A model generated the notes under the pieces. The model was not told the origin of the DNA. It saw nothing but the letters and a program-made list of their open reading frames with translations, and did not search any database. A program made the translations under genes and the position numbers. A stretch of DNA of 51,923 nucleotides, taken from an uncultured Granulosicoccaceae bacterium. Its GTDB lineage: Bacteria > Pseudomonadota > Gammaproteobacteria > Granulosicoccales > Granulosicoccaceae. The stretch covers positions 1 through 51,923 of the forward strand of contig CALGJU010000225.1 of assembly GCA_937928685.1 (NCBI GenBank). The letters run 5' to 3'. This document shows, piece by piece, positions 16,736 to 24,735 of this stretch; position 1 is the stretch's first letter; each line of letters begins with the position of its first letter.

Positions 16736-16782
16736 AGTAAATCACCGGGGTGAGTTGAAACACCCCGGTACTTACTTTTTTT
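16736..16782. terminator. hairpin terminator between metH end and palindrome region
   Basis: ACCGGGGTG (16744-16752) pairs with CACCCCGGT (16761-16769); outer AGTAA/TTACT extends it, and seven T follow on the + strand (16776-16782). On the - strand it lies just past the metH stop but has only GATTTACTCTCT after it. The stronger T-run is for + transcripts, for which no gene is visible. Confidence 0.75.
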
Positions 16783-16811
16783 CAGTGAAATGCCCATTGA
16801 GAGCAAGTAAT

Positions 16812-19800
16812 TTACGCCGCGTTTTTAGCGGTTTTGTTTTCAGTGGTTTTAGAATCAGCTGGATCATAGGCAAGATTGGTTGCCATCCATTTTTCTGCCA
16901 CTTGTATGTCTATGTCTCGCCGTGATGCGTAGTCATGGATCTGATCCTTGCCGATCTTACCGACACCGAAGTAACGTGATTCTGGATGTGCGTAGTACCA
17001 ACCGCTGACCGATGATGCGGGCCACATGGCGAGTGATTCTGTGAGAGATATGCCGGTATGTTTTTCTACTTCAAGCAAATCCCATAGAATGGGTTTTTGT
17101 GTGTGATCAGGGCAGGCCGGGTAGCCGCTGGCGGGTCGTATACCACGATACTTCTCTGCTATCACTTCGTCTTGCGTTAGCTGCTCATCTTTTGCATAAC
17201 CCCAGTAGTCGGTTCTGACTTCCCTGTGTAAGTACTCGGCAAAGGCTTCTGCGAAACGATCACCGATGGCTTTGGCCATAATGCTGGAGTACGTATCATG
17301 TGTTTCATCGTACTCTGCGATTAACTGATCAAGGCCCATACCCGTGGTTACCGCAAAGCATCCGATGTAGTCAGTCACCCCCGTGGATGAAGGAGCGATA
17401 AAGTCTGCCAATGCAATATTGGGTTTGCCTTTCGGCATAGGCGATTGCTGTCGTAAGCCTGGTAGTGTTGCCAGTACGGATTGGGGCTGTTCGTGATGGT
17501 ATATTTCTATGTCATCGGCATTGACTGAGTTGGCTGGGAATAGGCCTACTACCCCACGGGCTTTAATCTCTGGTCGATCAATGAAGGTTTGAATCATTTT
17601 TTGAGCGTCAGCAAATAACTCTGTGGCTTGCTCACCAAGTTTTTTGTCAGTGAGTATTCGAGGGTATTTTCCTTTTAGCTGCCAGGTATGAAAGAACGGT
17701 GTCCAATCGATATATGGCTTGAGCGTTTCAAATGAAATATCTTTAATGACCTGTATACCGGGTTTTGCCGGAGGGGTAGGTGGATTTTCCGCCCAGTCTG
17801 TCTTTAAAGAATTGGCTCTCGCCTGATCAATTTTTAATAGCTTGCGCTCTTCGTTCTGAGTTTTATAACGAGTGCAAACCTTGGCATAGTCTTCTTTTAG
17901 TTCTGAGAAGAAAGCGTCTCGGTGCTCATGGCTGATTAACTTGCCTGCCACACCGACACTTCGGGATGCATCTGCAACATAAACCACCGGGTGCTGGTAG
18001 TGAGGTGCGATTTTTACCGCAGTGTGCATTTTAGAGGTAGTGGCGCCGCCTATCATTATCGGGATATCAAGTTCGAGACGTTGCATCTCCTGTGAAAAGT
18101 GAGACATCTCTTCAAGGGAGGGGGTGATAAGGCCTGATAATCCTATAATGTCTACATTCTCAGCCTTGGCAGTTTCGATGATTTTGTCCGCAGCAACCAT
18201 CACACCCAGGTCTATCACTTCATAACCATTGCATTGCAGTACCACGCCGACAATATTTTTACCGATGTCATGCACATCACCTTTAACGGTTGCCATTAGG
18301 ATCTTCCCGTTGCTGCGAGATTCCTTTCCTTCTTTTTCTTTGTCCATATATGGTAGCAGCCATGCAACTGCACGCTTCATTACACGCGCAGATTTAACAA
18401 CCTGTGGCAAAAACATTTTACCTTCGCCGAAGAGATCGCCAACGATGTTCATACCGTCCATCAATGGACCTTCAATAACATGTAGAGGCCGGTCAAATTG
18501 CAGTCGTGCTTCTTCGGTATCTTCTTCGATGTAGTCGGCTATGCCTTTGACCAGCGCATGCGATAACCTTTCGGTCACCGGTAGTTCACGCCATTCCTGG
18601 TTTTGAACTTCTGCCTCCATTGCATCACCACGATATTTTTCTGCGGTTTCCAGCAGTCGATCTGTGGCATCGTCTCTGCGGTTTAGTACTACATCTTCCA
18701 CGCGTTCTTTTAACTCTGCAGGAATGTCTTCATAGATGGCCAGCTGACCGGCGTTAACAATTCCCATTTTCATGCCGGCTTTAATCGCGTGGTACAAAAA
18801 CACCGAGTGAATTGCTTCGCGGACAAAGTTGTTACCGCGGAATGAAAACGACACATTAGAAACTCCGCCGCTTACCATGATGTGTGGCAACGTTTGAGAT
18901 AGCTGTCTCGTGGCTTCTATAAATGCCATCCCGTAGTCGTTGTGTTCTTCAATACCAGTAGCGACAGCGAAGATGTTGGGATCGAATATGATGTCTTGTG
19001 GCTGAAAACCTACTTCATTAACAAGAATGTTATAGGCTCGGGTACAAATGCGAACTTTACTTTCGGTGCTGTCTGCCTGGCCTTGTTCGTCAAAAGCCAT
19101 CACCACCACCGCAGCGCCGTGCTTTTGGCAAAGCTTCGCGTGGCGAATGAATTCTTCCTCACCTTCCTTCATGCTAATGGAATTGACAATACACTTGCCT
19201 TGAGCGCACTTAAGGCCAGCCTCAATCACATTCCATTTAGAGCTGTCGATCATCAAGGGTACTTTGGAAATGTCCGGTTCACCGGCAATCAGTTTTACAA
19301 ACTGTTCCATGGCGGCTTCGGAGTCCAGTAAGCCCTCATCCATATTGATGTCAATGATCTGTGCGCCGTTTTCAACCTGCTGTCTTGCCACCTCCAGTGC
19401 TTTGTCCAGATCTCCATCGATAATCAGGCGCTTAAATACCGCTGAACCTGTGACATTGGTGCGTTCTCCAACATTTACGAATAAGCTGTCAGTATCAATG
19501 GTGCAGGGCTCTAGGCCGGATAACCGGCAGGCAATATCGATCTCTGGTGCCACTCTGGGTGAGATGTCTTCAAGCGCTTGTGCAAATGCGGTGATATGTT
19601 CAGGTGTGGTGCCACAGCAGCCGCCCACAATATTGAGAAAACCAGAGTCAGCCCATTCCTTAATGTGCTCCACCATTTGTTCCGGTGTTTCATCGTATTC
19701 ACCGAAGGCATTGGGTAGTCCGGCATTAGGATGAGCAGACACGCCTACATCGGCAATGCGAGAAAGTTCTGCCACGTACTGCCGTAATTCCTGTGGCCCC

Positions 19801-20534
19801 AGTGCGCAGTTTAATCCGATGGATATCGGCTTGGCGTGTCTTACCGAGTTCCAGAAAGCCTCTGTGGTTTGTCCACTGAGTGTCCTACCGGAGGCATCGG
19901 TGATGGTGCCGGAGATCATGATAGGTGTTTCTACCCCGGTATCTTCAAACAACTGCAACAGTGCGTAGATAGCGGCTTTTGCATTCAGCGTATCGAAGAT
20001 TGTTTCGATCATTAATATGTCTGCACCGCCTTCGAGCAGGGCAATAGCCGCCTCGGTATAAGTCTCAACTAACTCGTCAAAGGTCACGTTTCGAAAGCCC
20101 GGATCATTCACATCGGGGGAGATGGAGCCTGTCCGATTGGTCGGGCCGATGACCCCGGCTACAAAGCGCGGTTTGTCCGGAGTGCTGTATTTGTCAGCGG
20201 CTGCTCTTGCGAGCTGCGCCGATTCGCGGTTGATGCGAGGCACCTGATCTTCCATGTCATAGTCTGCCATGGCGATACGGGTCGCGTTAAATGTGTTGGT
20301 CTCGATAATGTCAGCACCGGCGGCCAGGTAGTCCTCATGGATTTGCGTGATGATGTGCGGTCGGGTGAGAGACAAAAGATCATTGTTTCCGCGTAAATCG
20401 CTGCCGTGTTCGCTGAATTCCTTGCCACGATAGTCCTCCTCCACCAGCTTGTACTGCTGAATCATGGTGCCCATAGCGCCATCAAGAATGAGTATTCTCT
20501 TGTTTAACTCGTTGAATAAATTTGAATTTTTCAT
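16812..20534 (-). CDS. metH: cobalamin-dependent methionine synthase
   Basis: 1240 residues (E. coli 1227). The enzyme transfers methyl from methyltetrahydrofolate through cobalamin to homocysteine. Domain order is complete: homocysteine/Zn domain (Cys243 in GLNCALG; Cys306 and Cys307 in [10 protein letters not shown]), pterin-binding domain ([29 protein letters not shown]), cobalamin cap and binding domains with [10 protein letters not shown] and His755 as lower Co ligand, and the AdoMet reactivation domain near the C-terminus ([16 protein letters not shown]). The ATG has only a weak ribosome-binding site. No B12 riboswitch was recognised in the leader. A palindromic operator candidate lies about 63-82 bp upstream. 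Confidence 0.97.
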   Translation of the reverse strand: MKNSNLFNELNKRILILDGAMGTMIQQYKLVEEDYRGKEFSEHGSDLRGNNDLLSLTRPHIITQIHEDYLAAGADIIETNTFNATRIAMADYDMEDQVPRINRESAQLARAAADKYSTPDKPRFVAGVIGPTNRTGSISPDVNDPGFRNVTFDELVETYTEAAIALLEGGADILMIETIFDTLNAKAAIYALLQLFEDTGVETPIMISGTITDASGRTLSGQTTEAFWNSVRHAKPISIGLNCALGPQELRQYVAELSRIADVGVSAHPNAGLPNAFGEYDETPEQMVEHIKEWADSGFLNIVGGCCGTTPEHITAFAQALEDISPRVAPEIDIACRLSGLEPCTIDTDSLFVNVGERTNVTGSAVFKRLIIDGDLDKALEVARQQVENGAQIIDINMDEGLLDSEAAMEQFVKLIAGEPDISKVPLMIDSSKWNVIEAGLKCAQGKCIVNSISMKEGEEEFIRHAKLCQKHGAAVVVMAFDEQGQADSTESKVRICTRAYNILVNEVGFQPQDIIFDPNIFAVATGIEEHNDYGMAFIEATRQLSQTLPHIMVSGGVSNVSFSFRGNNFVREAIHSVFLYHAIKAGMKMGIVNAGQLAIYEDIPAELKERVEDVVLNRRDDATDRLLETAEKYRGDAMEAEVQNQEWRELPVTERLSHALVKGIADYIEEDTEEARLQFDRPLHVIEGPLMDGMNIVGDLFGEGKMFLPQVVKSARVMKRAVAWLLPYMDKEKEGKESRSNGKILMATVKGDVHDIGKNIVGVVLQCNGYEVIDLGVMVAADKIIETAKAENVDIIGLSGLITPSLEEMSHFSQEMQRLELDIPIMIGGATTSKMHTAVKIAPHYQHPVVYVADASRSVGVAGKLISHEHRDAFFSELKEDYAKVCTRYKTQNEERKLLKIDQARANSLKTDWAENPPTPPAKPGIQVIKDISFETLKPYIDWTPFFHTWQLKGKYPRILTDKKLGEQATELFADAQKMIQTFIDRPEIKARGVVGLFPANSVNADDIEIYHHEQPQSVLATLPGLRQQSPMPKGKPNIALADFIAPSSTGVTDYIGCFAVTTGMGLDQLIAEYDETHDTYSSIMAKAIGDRFAEAFAEYLHREVRTDYWGYAKDEQLTQDEVIAEKYRGIRPASGYPACPDHTQKPILWDLLEVEKHTGISLTESLAMWPASSVSGWYYAHPESRYFGVGKIGKDQIHDYASRRDIDIQVAEKWMATNLAYDPADSKTTENKTAKNAA

Positions 20535-20596
20535 CGATTGAGTGCCTAAGGTGCGGTTTTTCTATTGATATATGGGAAATATAGCAAGAAATATAC

Positions 20597-20616
20597 ATAT
20601 AAGGATATCTTTATGT
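20597..20616 (-). promoter_or_regulatory. candidate SahR-type operator upstream of metH
   Basis: An imperfect palindrome centred on GATATC (ATATAAGGATATCTTTATGT on +). Core and most arm positions pair. It resembles the AT-rich, GATATC-centred sites I recall for SahR, the ArsR-family SAH-responsive repressor of methionine-cycle genes in MetJ-lacking proteobacteria. The match is from memory, not from a scan. Confidence 0.45.
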
Positions 20617-20639
20617 AATATTATTCTTTCAAAGGTGGG

Positions 20640-20664
20640 CTCTGTAGCTATTTTTAATACAGAG
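20640..20664 (-). repeat. 7-bp inverted repeat in metH upstream region
   Basis: CTCTGTA (20640-20646) and TACAGAG (20658-20664) are perfect arms with an 11-nt AT-rich loop. It lies between dispersed repeat copy 3 and the operator candidate, in the same relative place as the hairpin beside copy 2. Confidence 0.5.
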
Positions 20665-20684
20665 TTGATCACTCAGAAATCCAG

Positions 20685-20754
20685 GGAAGCCCGACGCGTG
20701 AGCGAGTGGATCAAGTCCAGCATGTCGGTGAAGCCAGAACGCGTTAGCGAGTGG
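20685..20754 (-). repeat. dispersed intergenic repeat, copy 3, plus a degenerate tandem copy
   Basis: 20685-20715 is the reverse complement of the 7883-7913 unit with one mismatch. A second, diverged copy follows at about 20729-20754 (GAAGCCAGAACGCGTTAGCG against GAAGCCCGACGCGTGAGCG). It is intergenic between metH and an SDR gene. Confidence 0.75.
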
Positions 20755-20793
20755 TACGCCACGTTCAGCGCTGGTTGTACAGGGGCTGGTTGT

Positions 20794-20822
20794 AAATATC
20801 GTGTTTTTAAATATCGTGTTTT
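20794..20822. repeat. 15-bp tandem duplication
   Basis: AAATATCGTGTTTTT at 20794-20808 is repeated at 20809-20822 (last T missing). The sequence just before also carries GCTGGTTGTA twice (near 20770-20794). Confidence 0.85.
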
Positions 20823-20965
20823 AATGAGCCCGAAAACATCATTCTCGTATTACTCAGGGTTCGGACGAACTTGTGCTGGGTGGTTGATGGTTTCATGCTT
20901 GAGCTGTTAGTAGATACCGCATATGGTTGCAGCTTTATTGCTCATTTATCATTTATAGGAATATT

Positions 20966-21694
20966 TTGAACATAATAGTATGTGGCGGCAGTGGTGGCAT
21001 TGGCAAAGCGATTGTTCATCAGTGTATAAAGCGGTTTCCGGGTGCAACAGTAGTTGCGACATGGAATTCGTCACCGCCTACCAATGATTCAGTGTTAAAC
21101 AGCGTGCGTTGGTCACAAGTGAATTTAACTTCTGAGCAGAGCGTGCAGTCTTTTTCCAAACAATTCGACAAAGTACATTGGTTGATTAACGCTGCAGGGG
21201 TGTTACATACGGAAGCCACTCAGGGTAGCCCACAGTTACCAGAGAAATCCATACGGCAGCTTGACCCGGATTTTTTTCTTCGAAATATACAAGTAAACAC
21301 TCTGCCTACGCTGTTGCTTGCAAAGCATTTTGAGTCAGTCTTGAAGCATGATGAGCGCGCTCACTTTGCCACCATCTCTGCAAAAGTCGGCAGCATTGAA
21401 GATAATCGACTGGGAGGCTGGCATAGCTATCGATGTTCTAAGTCTGCTCTGAACATGGCCCTGAAGAATATCAGTATTGAATGGCGTCGGCGGTTAGCGA
21501 ACGTGTGTGTCACCGCACTGCACCCCGGTACCACAGATACTGATCTGTCAGCACCTTTTCAGCGCAATGTGCCAGAGGGAAAACTATTTACCGCGGACTA
21601 TACGGCAGCCTGTCTTGTGGAATTGCTGTCATCCCTGACTGCTGCTGACAGTGGGAAATTTCTTGCTTACGATGGACGGGAAATACCTTGGTAA
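20966..21694 (+). CDS. short-chain dehydrogenase/reductase, C-factor (CsgA)-like
   Basis: 242 residues from a TTG start at 20966, chosen because AGGA sits 5 nt upstream and the dinucleotide-binding strand begins at once (NIIVCGGSGGIGKAI); an in-frame start 39 nt earlier lacks a ribosome-binding site. The SDR hallmarks are GGSGGIG, INAAG, the catalytic Ser in FATISAK and YRCSK (Tyr/Lys), then HPGTTDTDL. The end pattern SAPFQRNVPEGKLF resembles the CsgA/C-factor subgroup of NAD(P)-dependent SDRs. Substrate unknown. It stands alone between metH (divergent) and an orphan response regulator. Confidence 0.85.
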   Translation: MNIIVCGGSGGIGKAIVHQCIKRFPGATVVATWNSSPPTNDSVLNSVRWSQVNLTSEQSVQSFSKQFDKVHWLINAAGVLHTEATQGSPQLPEKSIRQLDPDFFLRNIQVNTLPTLLLAKHFESVLKHDERAHFATISAKVGSIEDNRLGGWHSYRCSKSALNMALKNISIEWRRRLANVCVTALHPGTTDTDLSAPFQRNVPEGKLFTADYTAACLVELLSSLTAADSGKFLAYDGREIPW

Positions 21695-22150
21695 AAGACA
21701 ATAAGGAAAGATAATTTACCCTTAAAAGTCTGCGTCGTGTGCAAGCGGCCATGTGGTTGGTGATTACATGTGGTTGGTGATTAATAGTCGGCGGCTAATA
21801 GTTGGCGAAAAAAATGAAGTCGCTGTTGGGGCGAGCGGCGTTGCGGTTCTAAGAAATTTTCAAGTAGGAAGAAGTAAGTTCAGAATCGCTGAGTAATACC
21901 TTCGAGTCCCCCCGTATTCCAGTACCAAGCTGTTCAAAGCTCTGGTACGCATTGTTTACATTGTCTAGCGATATTGTTCACATGTTTATACTTCCTGGCT
22001 GTCCTCACACACCGTTAAAATACTCTTGTCGACTTAGATGTTGTGGATCTTGTCGGCACTCTCTTGACCCTTGTTGCTGAAATAGGAGTCGTTGGCTTCA
22101 TCAATTAGGAAGCGCGAAGTAATCATGCGGAACACCGGTATATAAACTAT
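21695..22150. other. intergenic region SDR / response regulator
   Basis: No gene recognised; a 118-codon - strand frame (22034-22390) overlaps the regulator and has no family features. It contains a perfect 17-bp tandem duplication (21750-21783). No clear promoter was resolved. Confidence 0.5.
21750..21783. repeat. 17-bp perfect tandem duplication
   Basis: CATGTGGTTGGTGATTA occurs at 21750-21766 and again at 21767-21783 with no mismatch. Confidence 0.92.
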
Positions 22151-22918
22151 ATGAGCATAAAACCAATGTTGGCTAATAACCAGAAACTTCGAGTCGCAGT
22201 GCTCGAAGATGATGTCGATCAGGCAAACAGGGCCAGCAGCTGGGTCAGGGGGCATGGTCATGTATGTGAGGTCTTTCAAAGACCGGTAGATTTTCAGCGT
22301 GCCTTTAGAAAGAGCAGTTATGACGTGATTACGCTTGACTGGAATCTTCCTGATACGACGGGCTTTGAGATTCTTAAATGGATCAGGCAAAGTCTTGTGA
22401 GTGATGTGCCAGTAATATTTATCACCGCACGTCAGGGTGAGTCAGATATCGTTTCAGCCCTTGAAGCAGGTGCTGATGACTTTCTTGCTAAACCGATAAG
22501 ACAATTTGAACTGCTTGCCAGAATAGGTGCGCTAGCGAGGCGGGCGCAGCCGGAAACGGATATCCGCGAATATGGAATTTACTTGTTTGACACAATTAAC
22601 CGACACGTAGCGGTAGATGGCGAGCAAGTCAGGTTGACTGAAAAAGAATATGACCTGGCCTTGTTTTTATTTCGTAACCGAGGGCGGGTGTTATCGCGGC
22701 AGCATTTACTTGCCTCTGTGTGGGGTACATCGGCTGAGTTAAATACGCGCACCGTAGATACTCACATCAGTAGGTTGCGCCGGAAGCTGAAGTTACCCAC
22801 CACGGATAAATGGCAACTCAATTCCATATACCAGCACGGGTACCGATTGGAAGAGCGCACGATCACCAGCAAGGTTGATCCAAAGCACATTGATCAAGCG
22901 GTTGTCAGTGCTGTATAG
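22151..22918 (+). CDS. OmpR/PhoB-family response regulator (orphan)
   Basis: 255 residues. Receiver domain: acidic pocket Glu19/Asp20/Asp21 (LEDDVDQ), phosphoacceptor Asp63 in VITLDWNLPD, Thr92 in FITAR and Lys114 in FLAKPIRQ. A winged-helix DNA-binding domain follows from about residue 140 (VRLTEKEYDLALFLFRNRGR; RTVDTHISRLRRKL; YQHGYRLEE). An extra C-terminal tail of about 20 residues follows the wing. It is a DNA-binding transcriptional regulator; no histidine kinase gene lies next to it, so its partner is encoded elsewhere. The ATG lacks a good ribosome-binding site; Met6 is an alternative start. Confidence 0.92.
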   Translation: MSIKPMLANNQKLRVAVLEDDVDQANRASSWVRGHGHVCEVFQRPVDFQRAFRKSSYDVITLDWNLPDTTGFEILKWIRQSLVSDVPVIFITARQGESDIVSALEAGADDFLAKPIRQFELLARIGALARRAQPETDIREYGIYLFDTINRHVAVDGEQVRLTEKEYDLALFLFRNRGRVLSRQHLLASVWGTSAELNTRTVDTHISRLRRKLKLPTTDKWQLNSIYQHGYRLEERTITSKVDPKHIDQAVVSAV

Positions 22919-23278
22919 ATCAGATTGAGGGTTCTCTGTTGTTGGTTTTTCGGTTTACTCCCCGGCAGTATTTTTCTTTCGTCGTTGACGAAGAAAAACT
23001 GAATGCTCAGTCGCTTTCTCTTCCTTAATTCTGCCCTCATTCGGTCTCCTCCATAACCAACGTGTGTGTAAAAGGATCCGTAAGTATACGGCGGGTGTTG
23101 ATTACTTTGTGCAACGAGATCGATTCCAAATATATTGCATAGCTAGGTAGCTTACGGATATCAGGCGATGGCCGTCGCTGATATTATGAGTGGCTTATGT
23201 TTAAATTCGTAAAAAATGCAAAGGCTGTTCGTAGCAATTTTTAAATTCGGATCTCTTTTAGACAAGGAGCAGTAAGCA
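22919..23278. other. intergenic region after the response regulator
   Basis: An imperfect hairpin (TTTTTCTTTCGTC 22971-22983 with GACGAAGAAAAA 22987-22998) has T before and A after the stem on both strands, so it is not a normal terminator. TTTAAATTCG occurs twice (near 23199 and 23241) before the small frames. No larger gene recognised. Confidence 0.45.
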
Positions 23279-23335
23279 ATGCTTTATATAATTATCGCTA
23301 TAGTTTTTTTCGTTCTTACTTTTGATCAAATATAG
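23279..23335 (+). CDS. possible 18-residue hydrophobic peptide
   Basis: ATG is preceded by AAGGAG at 9 nt (23264-23269), one of the best ribosome-binding sites in the window. The product MLYIIIAIVFFVLTFDQI is a single hydrophobic segment, the size of KdpF-like or regulatory micro-proteins. Its stop codon is 8 nt before the next small frame, so the two could be translationally coupled. No homology is claimed. Confidence 0.4.
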   Translation: MLYIIIAIVFFVLTFDQI

Positions 23336-23343
23336 ATGTAATC

Positions 23344-23436
23344 ATGACTGTATTGAACTGTATTGCTATCTCAATTATATGCCTTGTTATTATGTTCCAG
23401 TACACTAGCGTCAACCAGGACCCATCTTTGAATTAG
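23344..23436 (+). CDS. possible 30-residue membrane protein, similar to the one at 12854
   Basis: The product begins MTVLNCIAISIICLVIM and continues with a polar tail (FQYTSVNQDPSLN). The first 17 residues match those of the 12854-12925 product at 9 positions (MTVL, Cys6, Ser10, Cys13-Leu14, Ile16), and the remaining positions are mostly conservative. It lacks its own strong ribosome-binding site and probably depends on coupling to the preceding 18-codon frame. Stop codon and tail overlap a 13-bp tandem duplication. Expression unproven. Confidence 0.42.
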   Translation: MTVLNCIAISIICLVIMFQYTSVNQDPSLN

Positions 23437-23452
23437 CGTTTTGAATTAGCGT
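23427..23452. repeat. 13-bp perfect tandem duplication
   Basis: TTTGAATTAGCGT occurs at 23427-23439 and 23440-23452 with no mismatch; the first copy contains the stop codon of the small frame ending at 23436. Confidence 0.9.
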
Positions 23453-23579
23453 GGAACCTTAATCGGTGGGGTAAACAGGGCATTGTGTTTCGGGAGCGCT
23501 GTTGTTCAAAAGGCATCGCTTACTCGGACATCCCATTCCATGTAAACTCGCTGCTGGAAAAAACCTCTACGGTGAGTTT

Positions 23580-23945
23580 ATGAGTGACCACGAAAAAATC
23601 GATTACGTTGAGCTACCCGCAAATGACCTCAATGCCAACAAGCTTTTCTTTGAAAAAGCTTTTGGATGGGAATTTGAAGATTTCGGGGAGGAGTACACCG
23701 CGTTTTCAAATCAGGGGGTTGACGGTGGGTTTTATCAATCTGATCTAAAATCGTCAACCGGTAATGGTGCGGCGCTTGTGGTGTTTTTTAGCGATGACCT
23801 TACGGCTACACAAAAGAAAGTGACCGACAGTGGTGGCACGATCCTGCGACCCATATTCTCGTTTCCGGGGGGTGAAAGATTTCACTTTTCTGATCCGTGC
23901 GGCAATGAATATGCCGTCTGGGCTAAACCGGCCTCTTCACAGTGA
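23580..23945 (+). CDS. VOC (glyoxalase/bleomycin-resistance) family protein
   Basis: 121 residues from ATG 23580, preceded by GGTGAG; an in-frame start 78 nt earlier would add 26 residues with no family match. One VOC module: KIDYVELPANDLNANKLFFE at the start, GWEFEDFGEEYTAFS, and a final FHFSDPCGNEYAVWAK carrying the usual metal-side Glu. Single-domain VOC proteins act as dimers in detoxification or as isomerases or dioxygenases; reaction not predictable. It converges with the yciK-like gene, the stop codons being only 3 nt apart. Confidence 0.88.
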   Translation: MSDHEKIDYVELPANDLNANKLFFEKAFGWEFEDFGEEYTAFSNQGVDGGFYQSDLKSSTGNGAALVVFFSDDLTATQKKVTDSGGTILRPIFSFPGGERFHFSDPCGNEYAVWAKPASSQ

Positions 23946-23948
23946 ACA

Positions 23949-24707
23949 CTATAGCTCTATGTGTGTGCCGTTGATGGTTCGGGCTTCGTCGCTTAGTAGG
24001 TAAAGATAAGCGGGTACTTTCTCTTGCGGGGCAGAGACTGAATTCGGGTCTTCACCCGGGTAGGCTGAGCTGCGGATGCCAGTACGCATAGGGCCCGGGT
24101 TAATCGCATTGCAGGTGACTGGAAACTGCTCGTTTGCGTCTTTCAACGTATCGAGCTCGTCCGCAATTATCTTCATTGTCGGTACGATAGACGCCTTGCT
24201 AATTCCATACGCTCCCCAATAGGCCGAGCTTTTATCATCTGCTGTAAATACAATGCTTGCATTGCCACTACTGCACATTAGCGGCACCAGTGCTTTGGTT
24301 AAGAACAGTGGTCCATGCAAATTGATGGAAAAAGTTTCATGCCAGTTTTTAGCATCAATGGACTCAATAGGGCTGACTTGGCCAAGTGTTGCTGCGCAAT
24401 GTATGAGTCCGTGTAGTCCGTTAAAAACATCCGCGACGGTTTCTGCCAGTTTCTGGTAGTCATCTTGTGTGGCGCCGCGAAGGTCAAGTGGATACAAGCC
24501 TGGTTGTTTGCCGACGTCGCTCTCTATTGTATCGTGCAGTTGATTTAACTTTTTTTCGTTGTTATCCAACAAGATCAGATCAGCGCCTAACCGGGCTGCA
24601 GCCAGCGCAATAGCACTACCCAGTCCGCCGGCTGCGCCGGTGATCAGAAGCGTTTTGCCTGCCAGGGCATTGTCTTGCGGCTGGTAGTTGTTTATCAGTT
24701 CTGGCAC
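23949..24707 (-). CDS. yciK: YciK-family short-chain oxidoreductase
   Basis: 252 residues from a GTG start with AAAGGAT about 8 nt upstream. The signatures are LITGAAGGLGSAIALAAARLG, HCAATLG, IVFTADDKSS and YGISKAS (Tyr/Lys), then CNAINPGPMRTGIR and LLSDEARTINGTHIEL. This fits the YciK group of NAD(P)-dependent SDRs, whose substrate is undefined. In Pseudomonas yciK sits beside ubiG and mupP; here it is 22 kb away from them and follows the photolyase gene by 28 bp on the same strand, so it is likely cotranscribed with phrB. Confidence 0.85.
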   Translation of the reverse strand: MPELINNYQPQDNALAGKTLLITGAAGGLGSAIALAAARLGADLILLDNNEKKLNQLHDTIESDVGKQPGLYPLDLRGATQDDYQKLAETVADVFNGLHGLIHCAATLGQVSPIESIDAKNWHETFSINLHGPLFLTKALVPLMCSSGNASIVFTADDKSSAYWGAYGISKASIVPTMKIIADELDTLKDANEQFPVTCNAINPGPMRTGIRSSAYPGEDPNSVSAPQEKVPAYLYLLSDEARTINGTHIEL

Positions 24708-24735
24708 AGCGAGTATCCTTTGGATAAAATTAAAA

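Larger units (their letters stand above)
16070..16811. other. 742-bp intergenic region rich in palindromes (GH12 upstream / metH downstream)
   Basis: No convincing gene; a 60-codon frame at 16517-16699 (-) lacks family features. From left to right it contains a TTTGTGAAAT half-site (16100), a palindrome of the same half-site (16260), a 20-bp palindrome (16353), a 15-bp inverted repeat with arms 209 bp apart (16384/16608) and a terminator (16736-16782). The part nearest 16069 is the GH12 promoter region. Confidence 0.55.

Noticed and set aside
20535-20700. B12 or SAM riboswitch in the metH leader
   Set aside because: No conserved B12-box or SAM-aptamer core seen; only a short hairpin and a palindrome are present.
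21895-21935. TTCGAGTCC...ACCA stretch resembling a tRNA 3' end or att site
   Set aside because: The bases flanking TTCGAGT do not pair as a T-stem and no acceptor or anticodon arm is found upstream.
22034-22390. 118-codon - strand frame opposite the response regulator
   Set aside because: It overlaps the clearly real regulator gene and has no family features or ribosome-binding site.
22971-22998. Terminator after the response regulator
   Set aside because: The T-run precedes the stem and A residues follow it on both strands, so it lacks the U-tract a terminator needs.
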